A stretch of DNA of 64,000 nucleotides from Ecdyonurus torrentis (lineage: Eukaryota > Arthropoda > Insecta > Ephemeroptera > Heptageniidae), in assembly GCA_949318235.1 (NCBI GenBank), contig OX439134.1:19697170-19761169 (forward strand), given 5' to 3'. The stretch's first letter is position 1. Each line of letters opens with the position of its first letter. Position numbers and translations under genes: made by a program. Below the pieces are notes generated by a model. That model had not been told where the DNA came from. It was given only the letters and a program-made list of their open reading frames with translations, and made no database searches. Shown here piece by piece: positions 61,640 through 64,000 of this stretch.

Positions 61640-61936
61640 GGGTGTATGCATTTATGTTAAAGTCGACGCCATGTTGGATAACTCAATAACATGGGTGGCA
61701 TAGGAAAATAACTCATTTTGCCAGTTTAAAACCATTATGCAATATCTTTGAGAACATTGATGTTGTAAATATGTTGAATTAGTATCTCAAGTATGTCAGA
61801 AAAATAACAATAACAAATTAACCGATTTCCCAAAGAAAATTGATTTCAATAAAGTTTGTCCTATGCTGAGCAATGTAATTCACTACTCCAGTATGGCCTC
61901 CAAGTGCATTAAATATGACTTCATCCGCATACACCC
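61640..61936. mobile_element. Family T1 element, L3 copy
   Basis: Same element as 5060-5356, sharing the longer L1 form of the left end. Confidence 0.8.
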
Positions 61937-61997
61937 TACAGGGATCTCCAGATCTCCAGTCGCTAGGAAAAAAAATTATACGTATCAATGCATCATG

Positions 61998-62041
<44 letters not shown>

Positions 62042-62325
62042 TCTCCGATTTATAACCTAATACTTCTGCTGGTAATACTTATGAAATGAAACCTTTTGTT
62101 TCTTCATTTTATTATTTTTAATGTGATTTATTATTATTGAAATGTGAGTGTATAAAACTATAAATTATAGAAATCTTATTCCGGGTTACGTTTCAGTTTT
62201 TTCTCTTTTTTTGCCATCATCGGTAATTCACCACAGCTTTTTTATTTTTATTATTTATAGGTGTAAAAACTTGTGTTAATTTATACGTTTTTCCTCCATA
62301 AATGTAAAAAATATAAAAATAGTAA

Positions 62326-62357
<32 letters not shown>

Positions 62358-62455
62358 TGTCCTAAAACATGAAATTATAATAAAACAGAAAATATAATGG
62401 ATGGCAGTACTCTTTGTTTAAAAATAATATGCACATTTTTTTTTTTTTTACTTCA

Positions 62456-62763
62456 AGGCGTAGAACACCTTGAACAAAAAAGTTGCGTAATATCCTAACA
62501 AACCTGAAAATTAACGTTGATTTGGCCGGAGTCATTGATTTCTAATTTATTTTCCATTCACAAAATGCCACTGCCGGTCACTGACGTCACAGCTCGCGTG
62601 GTCCACGTGCGTGTAAACCGGGTGAGCTGTGACGTCAGTGACCGGCAGTGGCATTTTGTGAATGGAAAATAAATTAAAAATCAATGACTCCGGCCAAATC
62701 AACGTTAAATTTCAGGTTTATTAGGATATTACGCAACTTTTTTGTTCAAGGTGTTCTACGCCT
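62456..62763. mobile_element. 308-bp palindromic element, L3 copy
   Basis: Same element and same TTCA flanks (62452-62455 and 62764-62767) as in L1, with one visible loop change (GTAAACC for GTCAACC). Shared position means L1 and L3 descend from one inserted copy. Confidence 0.92.
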
Positions 62764-63758
62764 TTCAGAGTTTGTAAAGGCAAAAGCCCGGCATATTATT
62801 ACTTTGTGTCAAACACTGGAAATGCTTTTTAGAGTATTACTTGATCCTTGATGGTTTAAGAAATAAGGAAGCATACTTATTGTATGATTGCAGGGCGGGT
62901 ACTTAATTTTTATAGGTAAGTGTTCTTGTTTTGCACCAAGGATGAATCTTAAAATAAGGCAGACAGTACGCAAATAGCCAAAAAATGTGAGTTTAACAAT
63001 CTGCATGGTAATCCGCTTATTTAAGTCTGTTTACTCCATAATAAATAAATTGCAAAAACAGCGTGTAGGTTTTTTTAAAATTTATTTTATTATTTATTTG
63101 TATCTTCAAAACTTAAGTCGGATGCATATAAAGTATGAACAATTTCAACTCCTTGAATTTTAAGGAAGATTTTAGTACTATTTCACTTTTACGACTTAGG
63201 TTTAAGAGCGATATATATATATATGACTTATTTAATATCTTAAAAATTCGGTCATTTTTTATAAAACAAAAAAGGACCGCGGCCAGATAGCGAAATCTCA
63301 ATACAAATTAAACTTGATAAAATTGTTATTTCAATAGTTTTTATATTTATGAAATTGTAGCTTGAAAACTAAGATACGCGCCTATATGTTGTTTGTTTTG
63401 TAGATTTCGTTCAAGTATTTGAGCAATGGAGATTATCAGTTTAGCATGTATTGTGGGGAAGCTAAGGCTCCCCTAACTTAACATTACGCTTATAAGGAAA
63501 AACTGTTTGTTTTTATTTATTTATTTGTTGTTTTATTTTTTATTTTTTACGATTTTTGAGGAAACCGCCGATTTCGGAGAAATTTCATTGAGAAATACTA
63601 GAGATACTTTTACGTATATTTTAAAATGGAAATTTTTAAAGTATTTTTGAGGCTGATGTGATAACTTCCATTCGCTGTACTATACCAAATTAAAAATAAT
63701 AATAAAAATAGTGTGCACTGCTTGCCTTCTTTAATAGAATGCCATGGTTGAACCTATA

Positions 63759-63944
63759 GGGTGGTTTCATTCATGTTAAATTCAATGCCATGGTTGAGCG
63801 ATAAATAACATGGGCCAGTATGGAATAGTAATAATAAATAGCTAATTTTCCAAAGAAAATGTCCCAAAACTACGTTTGTCCTATGCTGAGCAATGTTATT
63901 CGAGCATCGAAATGCATTCAGAATGACGTCATGCACACACACCC
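63759..63944. mobile_element. Family T1 element, L3 copy of 7175-7360
   Basis: Same 186-bp element with TATA on both sides. Confidence 0.8.
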
Positions 63945-64000
63945 TATACATTGCGAGGTCATAATGTTCAATCATTGTAGTAAAAAATGAAATTGTATTG

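Larger units (their letters stand above)
57779..64000. repeat. Long tandem unit L3 (partial, cut by window end)
   Basis: Third L copy, matching L1 from 99 to about 7415. A 1.18-kb deletion (equivalent to L1 581-1761) removes exons A and C. The 308-bp palindrome is present, as in L1. The (TTC)n tract beside the deletion has grown to about 140 bases. Confidence 0.92.

Overview
The window is nuclear DNA from a eukaryote, most likely an AT-rich invertebrate animal. The signs are GT-AG splice sites around short exons with no long ORFs, very AT-rich sequence full of poly-T/poly-A, (TA)n, (TTC)n and (TTTA)n tracts, a tRNA-derived SINE, a LINE relic, and many miniature inverted-repeat transposons. 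I cannot name the species. No bacterial gene, rRNA gene, functional tRNA gene or CRISPR array is present, and no complete protein-coding gene can be called.

The dominant structure is a higher-order tandem array built from two kinds of unit. The long unit L (about 16 kb) occurs as L1 (99-16241), L2 (26454-42206) and a partial L3 (57779-64000). The short unit S (full form 6-7 kb) occurs as S1 (16242-23119), S2 (23120-26453), S3 (42207-48627), S4 (48628-54727) and S5 (54728-57778). The order is (S tail)-L1-S1-S2-L2-S3-S4-S5-L3. S2 and S5 are shortened S units that always precede an L, and the S-to-L joint lies inside a miniature transposon. Copies are nearly identical by eye. They differ by clean transposon insertions with target-site duplications, by microsatellite length and by a few microhomology deletions.

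The genic signal is modest but repeated. Each L (except L3, where it is deleted) carries a 94-bp internal exon (A) and a candidate terminal exon (C). Each S carries a 99-bp exon (B) with phase 1 at both ends, so any number of B exons could be spliced in tandem without losing frame, and A can splice to either B or C in frame. Four of five B exons are identical; the S3 copy has 9 changes in 99 bp while its introns barely differ. The protein is not one I recognise. The array therefore looks like a recently amplified piece of a gene that gained repeated cassette exons, or a cluster of duplicated gene fragments.

Mobile elements include a 1.24-kb perfect-looking foldback hAT element with 8-bp target duplication (S4 only), a 308-bp palindrome with TTCA duplication (L1 and L3, empty site in L2), a 1.46-kb CGATAC-rich element (S1, broken in S3), a miniature family flanked by TATA, a Tc1/mariner-like miniature element just upstream of every B exon, a 0.6-kb foldback element in S1/S3/S4, a SINE and a LINE 3' relic. 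Stretches not listed individually are AT-rich sequence in which I see no gene. An assembly artefact (haplotype copies placed in tandem) is an alternative for part of the array and cannot be excluded from sequence alone.
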